Shown: positions 1 to 9,300 of the stretch, piece after piece
Numbering within the stretch: the stretch's first letter is position 1
Layout of the letters: each line of letters opens with the position of its first letter
Assembly: GCA_039029535.1 (NCBI GenBank)
Contig: JBCCFW010000032.1
Coordinates: 1 to 51,648, forward strand
Direction: 5' to 3'
DNA: 51,648 nt
Source: JBCCFW01 sp039029535
GTDB lineage: Bacteria; Acidobacteriota; JBCCFW01
Notes under the pieces: model-generated
Database searches by the model: none
Told to the model about the DNA's origin: nothing
The model's input: the letters and a program-made list of their open reading frames with translations, nothing else
Made by a program: the position numbers and the translations under genes

Positions 1-778
1 GCTCGAAGTCCTCGACCGTGCCGGCGAAATCGATGATTTGGTTCGAGGTGACGATGAGATGACCGTCGCCGGTGATGACACCGTCACCGGACAGCGTGCC
101 CGCGCTCATGTCCATGTTGGCCGGCAAGATCACGTTTCCACTCGGCTTGTCCACGTGCAGGTTCCGGAGCCTCCCCGTCTCCGAACCCGAGATCGTCTGG
201 TCGCCGTCACCCACCAGGCGCACCGTCACGTTCGGTGCGTGCACGTCCAGCAGGAAGTCGCCGTGCACGCGGAGCTCGCCGGCACCGCTCACGTTGGCGA
301 CGCTCGGGATCATCAAGTTGCCGAGGATGGTCAGGTTCTGGGTGAGGTTGTAGGCGTTGGGGCCCGGAAGCTCGAGGTCGTTGACCGGTGAGTCACTGGC
401 GATGACTCCCCCGAAGAGGATCACCGTGCCGGTGCCGGCGTCGAGCGCGTCGGCTCCGCTCACCTGGAAGCCCTGGTTGTTCACCGTGAGCGTGCTGTCG
501 CCGAGACCGATGGTCCCCGTGTAGGCCGCGTCCACGAGCAAGCCCATGACCTGGAGGTCGGCGTCGATCGTCGCGTCCATGGTCGAGGTCGCGTCGAAGA
601 CGAGGGTGTCGTCGGCGTCGGGGACGCCGTCGGCGTCCGTGCCGCTGGTGACGGACCAGTTGGCGCCGTCGGACCAGTTGCCGGCACCGGCGGCCGACCA
701 GGTGAGAGTCGCGGCCCGGGCGACGGGTGCCGCCACCAGGCCGAGGAGGAGAGGAAGGAGAAGAGCTAGCTGACGCAT
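1..778 (-). CDS. Secreted beta-repeat (autotransporter-like) protein, 3' end outside window
   Basis: The frame opens at an ATG (776-778) and runs uninterrupted off the left edge, giving 259 codons. It begins MRQLALLLPLLLGLVAAPVA followed by RA, a clear Sec signal peptide, then ATLTWSAAGAGNWSDGANW. The mature part is rich in G, D, T and V, with repeated units such as LVGDGDQTISG and GTLSGDGVITGDG, as in pectin-lyase-like beta-helix passenger repeats. It is a close paralogue of the next gene (989-6160), which has the same ATLTWSA.GS..WSDGANW start and the same repeat language, so the pair looks like a tandem duplication. A terminator-like hairpin (931-965) separates them, so this gene probably has its own promoter. 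The function is unknown; a cell-surface or extracellular structural role is inferred. Nothing can be said about the C-terminus. Confidence 0.8.
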   Translation of the reverse strand, partial: MRQLALLLPLLLGLVAAPVARAATLTWSAAGAGNWSDGANWSVTSGTDADGVPDADDTLVFDATSTMDATIDADLQVMGLLVDAAYTGTIGLGDSTLTVNNQGFQVSGADALDAGTGTVILFGGVIASDSPVNDLELPGPNAYNLTQNLTILGNLMIPSVANVSGAGELRVHGDFLLDVHAPNVTVRLVGDGDQTISGSETGRLRNLHVDKPSGNVILPANMDMSAGTLSGDGVITGDGHLIVTSNQIIDFAGTVEDFE

Positions 779-930
779 GACGAGTCTCGTGGCGACACCG
801 GTGCGAGGGCCGAGTGATGGCGAATCCGAGGGCGCGATGCCCCCGTCCGGTGGCCTTTCCCCCATCCACGCAGGACGCCTCGCCCATGGAGCACCCGCGG
901 TCAGCTTTCTGCCAATTCGGCCGAGACACG

Positions 931-965
931 AAGAAACGGCCGCCGATCCGGGGATCGACGGCCGT
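931..965 (-). terminator. Rho-independent terminator after the 1723-residue secreted protein gene
   Basis: On the minus strand ACGGCCGTCGATC and GATCGGCGGCCGT form a GC-rich stem (936-965) with a short loop, followed by TTTCTT (931-936). It lies 24 bases past the stop of the 989-6160 gene. Confidence 0.7.
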
Positions 966-988
966 TCGGTGGTCTGGGAGACCGGACG

Positions 989-3900
989 CTAGTCCAGTGC
1001 GGTCACCCTCCCGAAGTGGTCGATGAGGTGCTCGTCGAGGAGCTCGGTCGTCAGGGTCAGCTCCGAGGCCAACACCGCGCTCCGACCTCGGTAGGTCACC
1101 CGAACGAGCTCGGCCGGAGCCTCGAAGGGAGCCGGGTCGGTCACGCAGGTCACCACGAAGCCGGCGTCACCGAAACGGGCATCGGCGTCGCCCTCGGGCC
1201 CGCACGGACCCGCGGTCCAGTCGGTGACCTCCGCCCACTCGGGCCAGCCCTCGACGAGCTGGCTGAAGCCCACCGACGGCACCTGGGCGTCCTCGAGCAC
1301 CAACGAGAGCTCGCGCTCGGGCCAGGTCAGCTCGTCGAGACCCACCGCGCTCCGCAGCAGGGCCACCACGTCGGCGATGGTCACCGACTCGTCGCCCCAA
1401 GCCAGGCTCTGCTCGCCGACGGTCTCCACCGGTGCGACGTCGAGCTGCTGGAGCTCGTCGTCGCTCGGAGCGACCAGGCCCACCGCCACCTGCAGCCCGA
1501 AGACCACGTCGGCGATGTCGACCCGACCGTCGCGACCCTCGCGAGGCACGGCGTCACCCGGAACGAAGGCCGGGACGGACGCAGACAGCACGGACGCGCA
1601 GGAGTCGCAGCCCAGCGCGTAGATGCGCATGACCATCCGGCGGATGACCATCGAGTCGCCGAAGGTGAACTCGGCGTCACCCTCCGGGCACCAGGTCGAG
1701 GTGGAGTTGCCACCGTCGCAGGTGACCACGCCCGGGTGGAGGTCGGCGCACTCGAGGTCGCGCGGGTTCGGGTCCACGGTGCCCAGCACCTTGCGACGCG
1801 AGACCACGTAGTCGGCCAGCGAGACCCGGCCGTCGCCGAGACCGTCGGGATGGACGTCACCGGGCAGGCAGTCCGAGACCTCGCAGGTGATGGACTCGGG
1901 AGTCGCGTCCCCGAGGAGGTCGTCGAGCCACTCGTTGGGCGGACCGGGGCCGAAGTCGAGGTCCTCGCAGGTCGGCGCCGTGCCCAGGTGCTCGAAGACG
2001 AAGCGACCGAACTCTGCCGCCGTGCCCGTCACCGCCGCGCCGTCGCTCACGCACTGGAGCGAGGAGGGCTCGAAGCCGAGCCCCGGAGCGTCGCAGTCCC
2101 AGTCGAGGTCGAGACCGGCACCAGCGACCGCCTCCACGTGTCGGACGCCGCGCGGCGGCTCGACGAAGAAGAGGAAGGAGACGAGGTCCAGTCCGGCCGG
2201 GTCCTCGGCCGTGAACAGGTAGGTGACCTCGCAGAGCTCACCCACGCCGTTGCCGTTGACGTCCTCCTGGTGGGGGTTGAACACGCCAGCGCAGTTGTCC
2301 TGGGCATTCGGGATGCCGTCACCGTCGGTGTCCTCGTCGCCGCAGGCCACGTCGCGGACGCAGTCGAGGTCGAGGCAGTCGATGGCGCCGTCGGGCTCGT
2401 CGTCGAGGCCGTCGTCGCACTCGGTCTCGACGCAGCCGGCGAAGCTCGCGCAGTCCGCATCGGCACAGTCGACGTCACCGTCGCCGTCCTCGTCACCGCC
2501 GTCCTGGCAGTCCATCTCCAGTGGACCGTTGGGATCGCAAGGGTCACCGAGGCCATCGCCGTCCCGGTCGACCTGACCCGGGTTGAAGGTGTCGGGACAG
2601 TTGTCGAGGTCGTCGGTCACGCCGTCGCCGTCACAGTCGAGGCAGGGCGCGACGCTGCCGAACTCCACCGCACCGGCATCACAGTTGCCGTCGTCGAGGG
2701 GACGTGGAGCGCCGCGCCCGTCGACCTCCCAGAGCTCGGTGCCACAGCGGCTGCGGTCGGCCTCCTGACCCTGCCGATCGATGGCCGGGCTCCCCGCCAC
2801 CAGGGCGTGGGAGGGCAGGATCCCGCCGTTGTCCCTCAGGACCGGATCGAGGACCGTCTCGATTCCACCGTCGGGAACGATGGAGCCGTCGCCGACGACG
2901 CAGCCACCCGACTCGCCATCGAGACCGAGCACGCTGTTGGAGGCACTGACCGCGGGAACGCAGTCGTCCTCGAGCGCGGCGCCCCCGGAGGTGTTGCCGG
3001 CGATGATGCAGCCCCGGAGGGTGAGACCGAAGCCCTCCTGATAGACACCGCCGCCCTCCGTGCCGGCGTGGTTGCCGGTGATGGTGGCGCCCACGAAGGA
3101 CAGCTGACAGCAGCCGCTGTTGTGCAAGACACCACCGGCCCGCTCAGCCGCCGTGTTGCCGGAGATCGTCCAGTTGTAGAGGTTCTGGCCGCTGGTGTGC
3201 ATCCGCCAGCCTTCGATGCCACCGGCGTCCCTGCCGGCCACGTTGCCGTCGATCACCACGTTCGAGCCCGAGAACACGCTGCCGGTCGCCGCGAGACCGC
3301 CCCCGTTGCAGCGGCACTCGTTGTCCGTGATCCGCAGGTTCGCCAGGTGGTTGAAGTCCCCATGCTGGCTGCGGATGCCTCCACCGTCGCCCCGACCTGC
3401 CGAGAAAATGCCGCCGGCCTCACAATCGAGGCTGTCGTCCACGGCATGACCACCGGTGACCGTGAGGTTGCTGACCTCGTTGCGATCGAACCAGAGGTCA
3501 AAGACCCGGTCGAGGCCGTTGCCGTCGATGACGGTGAAGGCCGGTCCGGCCCCGCGGACCCAGACCCTGCTCCGCAGGTCGAAGTCACCCGTCGCGCCGA
3601 AGTCCTCGTTCTCGCCGGCGATCGTCAGCACGTAGTGTCCCGCCGGAACCGCGACGACGTTCACGCCCTCACCGGTCTCGCAGTCACCCGACGTGAGCTC
3701 GTCGTTCCGGTTGGCGTTGATGATCGCCTCGCGGAGCGAGCACTGCCCGTCGCCAGCCGTCAGGTCGTCGGCGGTCGTCGTCACGTTGATGAAGTTGATG
3801 CAGGACGGGTCGAGCTCGCACTGGTTATCGTCGCAGTCCACGTTGCCGTCGACATCGTTGTCGATCCCGTCGTCGCAGTTCAGCGCCTCCTGGCAGGCCG

Positions 3901-6160
3901 GCTCGGCGTTGCAGTTGGGATCGGCGCAGTCGGTCATGCCGTCGAAGTCGTCGTCGACGTCGTTGGTGCAGTCGGACTCGGGCGGGCAGGCCGGATCACC
4001 GAAGCAGTCCGGGTCCATGCAGTCGGTGAGGCCGTCGAGGTCCTCGTCGGTACCGTCGTCGCAGTCGGGCTCGGGGATGCAGGCCACGTTGTCCACGCAG
4101 TCCGGGTCGTCGCAGTCGGTGAGCGTGTCGAGGTCGTTGTCGACGTCGTCGTTGCAGGCGCTCTCCGGGTTGCAGGGGCCGGCGTCGAAGCAGGCCGGGT
4201 CGTCGCAGTCGGTGGTGCCGTCGCCGTTGTCGTCCGTGCCGTTCGCGCAATCGGTCTCGGGGCCGGGCAGGTCGGCGAGAACGACGTCGTTGCCGTCGCC
4301 GCCGACGTAGCTGACGGTGCCACCGACGAGAGGCGCCCCCTCGGCCGCACCGCCGAAGGTTCCACTGATGCCCTCGGCGGCGTCGTTGTCGATGATGACG
4401 ATCGGACCTGTGGTCTCGCCGAGGATCGCAGCGGAGAGCGTCGCACCCGCGAGGCTCACGGTTCCCGTGACGACGAGCTGGTCGTGCTCGGTGCCGGGAG
4501 CATCGCCCTCGACGTCGACGTGGAGGGTCGCGCCGGCCTGGAAGGCCAGGTTGCCATCGATGTTCAGGGTGCCCGGCGAGGAGCCCGCGTCGAGGGTGCC
4601 GCCGACACCGACGTTCACGTTGCCGTCGAGCGTGCCCGTGCCGGTCAAGGTGCCGCCGTCGGGCCGGAAGCTGCCAGCCGTGACCGTGTTGCCGAGGACA
4701 TCCCAGGTGGTCGAGACGAAGAGCGTCGAGAAGTCGCCGGTGAAGCCGTCGAACACCACGTCTCCGGACGGCTTGTTGATGTCGACCTGCGTGAGCCGTC
4801 CAGCCCCCGAGATCGTCTGATCGCCGTCGCCAACGAGCCGCGTGAGGCCACCACCACTCCAGCCATCTGCGTCGGTGGCCGTGACGTCGCCGCCGACGAG
4901 CACTGCGCCGGGACCGTTGAAGAAGAAGACGTCGGTGAAGGTGACCGCACCGGCGACGCTCAGGTCCTGCGTCAACGTGATGCTCGTGAAGCCCACGACC
5001 TCGAGGCTCCCGATCGTGCCCGCGAAGTCGGAGCTCCAGGTCGCAGCGACGATGAGTCGACCACCGTCATCGACGATCGTGCCGTCCCCCGTCAGCGCAC
5101 CCGAGATCGTCACCTCCGAGCTCACCAGCACCCGGGCTCCCACGCCCTGGGCGACGTCGAGATTGGAGAGACGCCCGGTCCCATCCAGCGTCTGGTCGAT
5201 GTCTCCGATCAGGCTCAGGACTCCCCCACCCGCCCAGCCGTCGGCATCGGTGGCCGTGACGTCACCGGCCACGCGGAGGCTGCCCGGACCGTTGAAGAAG
5301 AAGACGTCGGTGAAGGTGACCGGACCGAGGACGGTGAGATCCTGCGTCAGCGTGATGCTCGTGAAGCCCACGACCTCCAGGCTCTCGATCGTGCCCGCGA
5401 AGTCGGAGCTCCAGGTCGACGCCACGATGAGACGACCACCGTCGTCGACGATCGTGCCGTCGCCCGTGAGCGCACCCGACAGCTCCACCTCGGAGCTCAC
5501 GAGCACCCGGGCACCGGGACCTTGGTCGACCGTGAGATTCGACAGCCGACCGATCCCGTCGAGGCTCTGGTCTCCGTCACCGACCATGCTGAGCACGCCG
5601 CCGCCCGACCAGCCGTTGGGGTCGTCGGCGGTCACGTCGCCCGACACGAGCAGGGCGCCCGGGCCGTTGAAGAAGAACAGGTCGGTGATGGTGACGTCAC
5701 CGGTCGCCGCGAGATCCTGACTCAGGGTGATCGAGTTGAAGCCGGCGAGCTCGAGGTCGTGGATGGGGGCTGCACTGTCGAAGGTCACCGAGCCGCCCAG
5801 CCGGATCAGGCCGGTACCGCCATCGAAGCCGCCGACGTTGCCCACGCCAAACTCCGAACGGACGGTGAGCTCGCTCGAGCCGAGGCTGACGGTGCCCGCG
5901 TAGCTGCCGATCACCCGCACGCCCAGGACGGTCAGGTTCGTGTCGATGCTGGCATCAGCACTTGATGTCTCGTCGAAGACGAGGAGGTCGTCGGCGTCGG
6001 GGATGCCGTCGGTGTCGGTGCCGTCGGTGACGGTCCAGTTGGCGCCATCGCTCCAGGAGCCGGACGAGCCGGCGGACCAGGTGAGCGTGGCGGCGCGGGC
6101 GCCCGGGAGAGCGAGAAGGCCCATCAGGAAGGCGGTGAGAAAGCGAGCGGTCTTCGACAT
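989..6160 (-). CDS. Giant secreted mosaic protein: beta-helix repeats, Cys/Asp repeats, CSLREA domain, dockerin-like repeats
   Basis: 1723 residues with signal peptide MSKTARFLTAFLMGLLALPG. Order of parts: about 24-640, pectin-lyase-like beta-strand repeats including 125-residue units with the block FFFNGPG; about 637-785, five Cys/Asp repeats of the form C.D.xDND.DGxTDC.DPxC, likely calcium-binding and disulphide-bonded; about 803, a CSLREA signature (CSLREAIINAN) opening a second beta-helix that runs to about 1150; about 1180-1290, thrombospondin type 3-like motifs (DGDGVTDDLDNCPD) and more Cys/Asp units; about 1430-1605, up to three dockerin-like calcium loops (GDVHPDGLGDGRVSLADYV, GRVDIADVVFGLQ, ESVTIADVVALL). 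RBS AAGGGA precedes the ATG. The protein is probably extracellular and calcium-stabilised. The dockerin-like ends could mediate anchoring or self-association, but I see no cohesin. No sorting signal is recognised at the C-terminus (...VTALD). Confidence 0.85.
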   Translation of the reverse strand: MSKTARFLTAFLMGLLALPGARAATLTWSAGSSGSWSDGANWTVTDGTDTDGIPDADDLLVFDETSSADASIDTNLTVLGVRVIGSYAGTVSLGSSELTVRSEFGVGNVGGFDGGTGLIRLGGSVTFDSAAPIHDLELAGFNSITLSQDLAATGDVTITDLFFFNGPGALLVSGDVTADDPNGWSGGGVLSMVGDGDQSLDGIGRLSNLTVDQGPGARVLVSSEVELSGALTGDGTIVDDGGRLIVASTWSSDFAGTIESLEVVGFTSITLTQDLTVLGPVTFTDVFFFNGPGSLRVAGDVTATDADGWAGGGVLSLIGDIDQTLDGTGRLSNLDVAQGVGARVLVSSEVTISGALTGDGTIVDDGGRLIVAATWSSDFAGTIGSLEVVGFTSITLTQDLSVAGAVTFTDVFFFNGPGAVLVGGDVTATDADGWSGGGLTRLVGDGDQTISGAGRLTQVDINKPSGDVVFDGFTGDFSTLFVSTTWDVLGNTVTAGSFRPDGGTLTGTGTLDGNVNVGVGGTLDAGSSPGTLNIDGNLAFQAGATLHVDVEGDAPGTEHDQLVVTGTVSLAGATLSAAILGETTGPIVIIDNDAAEGISGTFGGAAEGAPLVGGTVSYVGGDGNDVVLADLPGPETDCANGTDDNGDGTTDCDDPACFDAGPCNPESACNDDVDNDLDTLTDCDDPDCVDNVACIPEPDCDDGTDEDLDGLTDCMDPDCFGDPACPPESDCTNDVDDDFDGMTDCADPNCNAEPACQEALNCDDGIDNDVDGNVDCDDNQCELDPSCINFINVTTTADDLTAGDGQCSLREAIINANRNDELTSGDCETGEGVNVVAVPAGHYVLTIAGENEDFGATGDFDLRSRVWVRGAGPAFTVIDGNGLDRVFDLWFDRNEVSNLTVTGGHAVDDSLDCEAGGIFSAGRGDGGGIRSQHGDFNHLANLRITDNECRCNGGGLAATGSVFSGSNVVIDGNVAGRDAGGIEGWRMHTSGQNLYNWTISGNTAAERAGGVLHNSGCCQLSFVGATITGNHAGTEGGGVYQEGFGLTLRGCIIAGNTSGGAALEDDCVPAVSASNSVLGLDGESGGCVVGDGSIVPDGGIETVLDPVLRDNGGILPSHALVAGSPAIDRQGQEADRSRCGTELWEVDGRGAPRPLDDGNCDAGAVEFGSVAPCLDCDGDGVTDDLDNCPDTFNPGQVDRDGDGLGDPCDPNGPLEMDCQDGGDEDGDGDVDCADADCASFAGCVETECDDGLDDEPDGAIDCLDLDCVRDVACGDEDTDGDGIPNAQDNCAGVFNPHQEDVNGNGVGELCEVTYLFTAEDPAGLDLVSFLFFVEPPRGVRHVEAVAGAGLDLDWDCDAPGLGFEPSSLQCVSDGAAVTGTAAEFGRFVFEHLGTAPTCEDLDFGPGPPNEWLDDLLGDATPESITCEVSDCLPGDVHPDGLGDGRVSLADYVVSRRKVLGTVDPNPRDLECADLHPGVVTCDGGNSTSTWCPEGDAEFTFGDSMVIRRMVMRIYALGCDSCASVLSASVPAFVPGDAVPREGRDGRVDIADVVFGLQVAVGLVAPSDDELQQLDVAPVETVGEQSLAWGDESVTIADVVALLRSAVGLDELTWPERELSLVLEDAQVPSVGFSQLVEGWPEWAEVTDWTAGPCGPEGDADARFGDAGFVVTCVTDPAPFEAPAELVRVTYRGRSAVLASELTLTTELLDEHLIDHFGRVTALD
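4741..5739 (-). repeat. 375-bp in-frame tandem repeats in the secreted mosaic gene
   Basis: About 2.6 copies of a 375-bp (125-codon) unit. The segment cctgcgtca(a/g)cgtgatgctcg occurs at 4966 and 5341, and a diverged copy starts at 5716, giving exact 375-base spacing. Each unit encodes the blocks FFFNGPG, GGGVLS, RVLVSSEV and WSSDFAGTI. The high nucleotide identity implies recent duplication or gene conversion. Confidence 0.85.
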
Positions 6161-6329
6161 GGGGGTCCCTTGGCTCCACTACCGGGGACGGCTGAGATGC
6201 CGTGACCCGCCTCGCCGACGTCGCCGAGACGCCGGTCGGAGCGGGACGCGTGCCCCCGGTGGAGAGCGGTCTTGCCTCATTCACGCAAGACTGACCAGGG
6301 ATGGAGCACGCCAGCAGGTCGAAACCGCG

Positions 6330-9300
6330 CTACGAGTCGGTCTTAGTCCCGTCCAAGAGCGGTCTCAGCACCGATCGTCGCAGCAGCCGATCCCGCCCCA
6401 GGTCTTCGGCCGGTGCGCAGCGGAGGGCCTCCTCCATCCGCACCCGGGCCTCGTCGACTTCCTCGAGGGTCGCCGCGATCTCAGCCAGGGTCGTCTCGAC
6501 GACGAAGCAGCGCTCCTCGCCCGGCCCGCGTCGCACGAGCTCACTCGATCTGAGCAGGTCCCGGCGCGCGCCGACGGCATCGCCCTGGAGCCAGCGCGCC
6601 CGCCCGCGGGCCACCAGCAGGGCCAGGGCGTGGTCGTCCTCGTCCGCCCGCTCGCTCACCAGGTGCGGGGTCGTCAGCAAGCCGGTGACGACGTGGGGCT
6701 CGGCCAGGTACGTGTCGATGGCGTCGGCCCAGGCGTCGTGCAGCAGCGAGAGGAAGCCGGCCGGGCCGAGGGCGTCCTGCAGGGGCCGGGTGACCTCGGT
6801 GGGCACGAGCCGGAGCGCCCCCGCGGCCACCCGGCGCAGCACCGGGTCCGCGAGCAGCTCACGAAGCTCGTCGGGGTGATGTCGCGACCCGTCGAGCAGT
6901 TGCTGGAGCCGGAGACCACGCCCATCTCCCAACGCAGCGCTCTCCGCGTCCACCCGCAGCCCCTGAAGGCGGAGCTCACGCAGCCGGACCTGGCCCCAGG
7001 CGCTCTCGATCTGCACCGGACCGGTGCCGATGATGACCAGCTCCCAGGCCTCCTCCTCCCCCCCGTGGGTCATCGGGATGAAGGTCCTCTTCTCACCCGT
7101 CGGACCGTCGAAGGAGTACCAGGTCCCCTCCCCCAGGCGGGAGAGGACCTCGACCTCGATGCTCTCGACGGCGGGCCGCTCGGTCACGTCCCGGCGCCCG
7201 GAGAGGAGGTGATCCTTACCCCCCTCCAGGGCCACCGTTACTCGGAACAAGAACCCGCCCCAGCCATAGCCGGACAGCTTCACCCCGTGGACGAGATCGT
7301 CCGCCCCCCGTGGCCGAAGGCCCACGAGGAGGTCCGCCCCGCGCTCGAGCCACGAGATGTCGGCAGCGAGGCTCATCCCGAGGTCGGTCCCCACTCGGCG
7401 CAGGGGCAGGCGCGCCAGCACGCCGGTGCGGTTGAAGCCGTCGATGTCGAGGCTCGCCCCACGGGGGTCGTGGTAGATCAGCAAGGGCTGCTCGACCTGC
7501 CAGGCCGGATCGAGGGGACCGGCGAAGCCCAGGGTCTGGCGGAACGCCGGATCCTCGAGCTCGGCCCGCTCGGCGATCCGCTCCCGGGCCCAGCGGCGAT
7601 CGGCTTCCGGCACGGTCGGGTCGTCGAGCCGTTCCCGGGCCAGGCTCAGCACGTCCCGTGATCGTCCCTGCTCGACGAGCGTCTCCAGCGCTCTCCTCCA
7701 GAGCGCCGGCTCGGCCCGGTTCGCGGCGGCCGCCGCGACCCGCAAGTCCCCCACCCTCGCCACGAGGCCGTGACGCTCCTCGTCGGTCATCATGAGGTCG
7801 GCCGCCTCGGTGAGGGCTCGCGCCCGCTGCTCCGGGCTCACCTCGAAGGTCGCCAGCTGCACGAGCGACTCCCCTGCGACGCGTCCCAGGCCCACGTCAC
7901 GAAGCTGGAGCGCCCGCTGCCAGGCCGGGGCGAGCTCGGCGGAGTAGACCACCGACTCGAGGGCCGGGAGCGGAGGCAAGGGCTCGCCGGGCAGGCCCAG
8001 CACGCGAAGGATCGACGGGGACCCGTCGAGGCTGGACGAACGCAGGACGACCTCGAGGGGCGCGTCCTCGTCGAGCTGGACCGTGGCCTGGACCTCCCAG
8101 CCCCCGAGCGTCAGGTCGGCGAAGGTCAGGTCGCCCGTCCCCGGTACCTGACGCAGGAGACGGGACCGCGGGGGCTCGGCGAGAACGATGTCAGCCAGCC
8201 CGTCGCCATCGATGTCTCCGATTCCGACGTTGTGAATCTCGATGAGCTCCGCCCGCTGACGGATCACGTGCTCGACGACCAGCCGATCGTCCTCGAGACC
8301 GAGGAGATGGATCGCGAGAGGCGGACCGCCGTGGTCTCCCTCGGGGAAGACGAGCTTGCTTCGATGCCAGCGGGCCTGGACGACGGCGATGAGCGTCCGC
8401 CCCTCGGCGGTCACGAAGGGCTTGATGTCATGGACGTAGCAGAGACCGCGGCGAGCGAGGAGACGGAGCGGACCGCTCGTGTCGTAGACCCGAATGCCGA
8501 AGCCCTCGGGTGCCCCCAGGCCGACCACCAGCTCGTCACGACCGTCGTCGTTCAGGTCCATCGAGGCCATGGCCGTGATGTAGGAACCCCAGGCCTCGGT
8601 CTCCGGATGTGCCGGCTCGACACGTCTCTCCCGCAGGTCGAGCTCCAGGAAGCGGTTGTCACGCCAGGCCGAGCCGGCGAACACGCGAGCGCTGCCGGCG
8701 GCCTCGCCGACCGCACCGAGGGCGAAGATCGACTCTCCCGGCCACCGCAGGTGCTCCCGCAGGCTCGTCTCCCCGACCTCCAACAGGACATTCTCGTCGG
8801 TTCGGACATCCCGGAGCACGAGAAGCGGGGCCGCCGTCTCGTCCCCCGGAGCGGCCCGCTCGACGACGTGCTCGTGGGTGATCTCGTCCTGGTCGTAGCT
8901 CCTCAAGCTCGGCGGCAGGTTCATGACCGTCGAGGCACCCTCGGCAGTGAGCCAGGCGAGCGAATTGCGCCGGGGCTGGATCAGCAGCTCGTCACGGGCA
9001 TCGCCGTCGATGTCGTGGGACGCGAGGACCGAGCCTCGGGGCAGCGGTTCGACCGAACCCAGGGCCGGCGCGCTCGCCAGGAGCTCGAGGAAGGGCTCCC
9101 GCGGATCACCCTCGGGGAGGTGCTTCCGTGCGGCGGCAAGGTCGGCCCGGGACAGGGCCGTCTCGAAGCGAAGGCTCTCGACGTCGTCGAGCGCGTGCTC
9201 GGGATGCTCGCGCTCGAGGAGTCCGAGCACGGCCCCCGCCTCGATCAGTCGACCCATCTCGCGGTGGTTCCGCAGCAAGCGCTCCAGGGCCTCGGCCCGG

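Noticed and set aside
1016..5965. 1649-codon open frame on the plus strand opposite the secreted mosaic gene
   Set aside because: The repetitive Val/Asp/Glu/Arg-rich translation has no domain and simply mirrors the repeats of the minus-strand gene, which has a signal peptide and recognisable domains. Long antisense frames are expected at this GC content.
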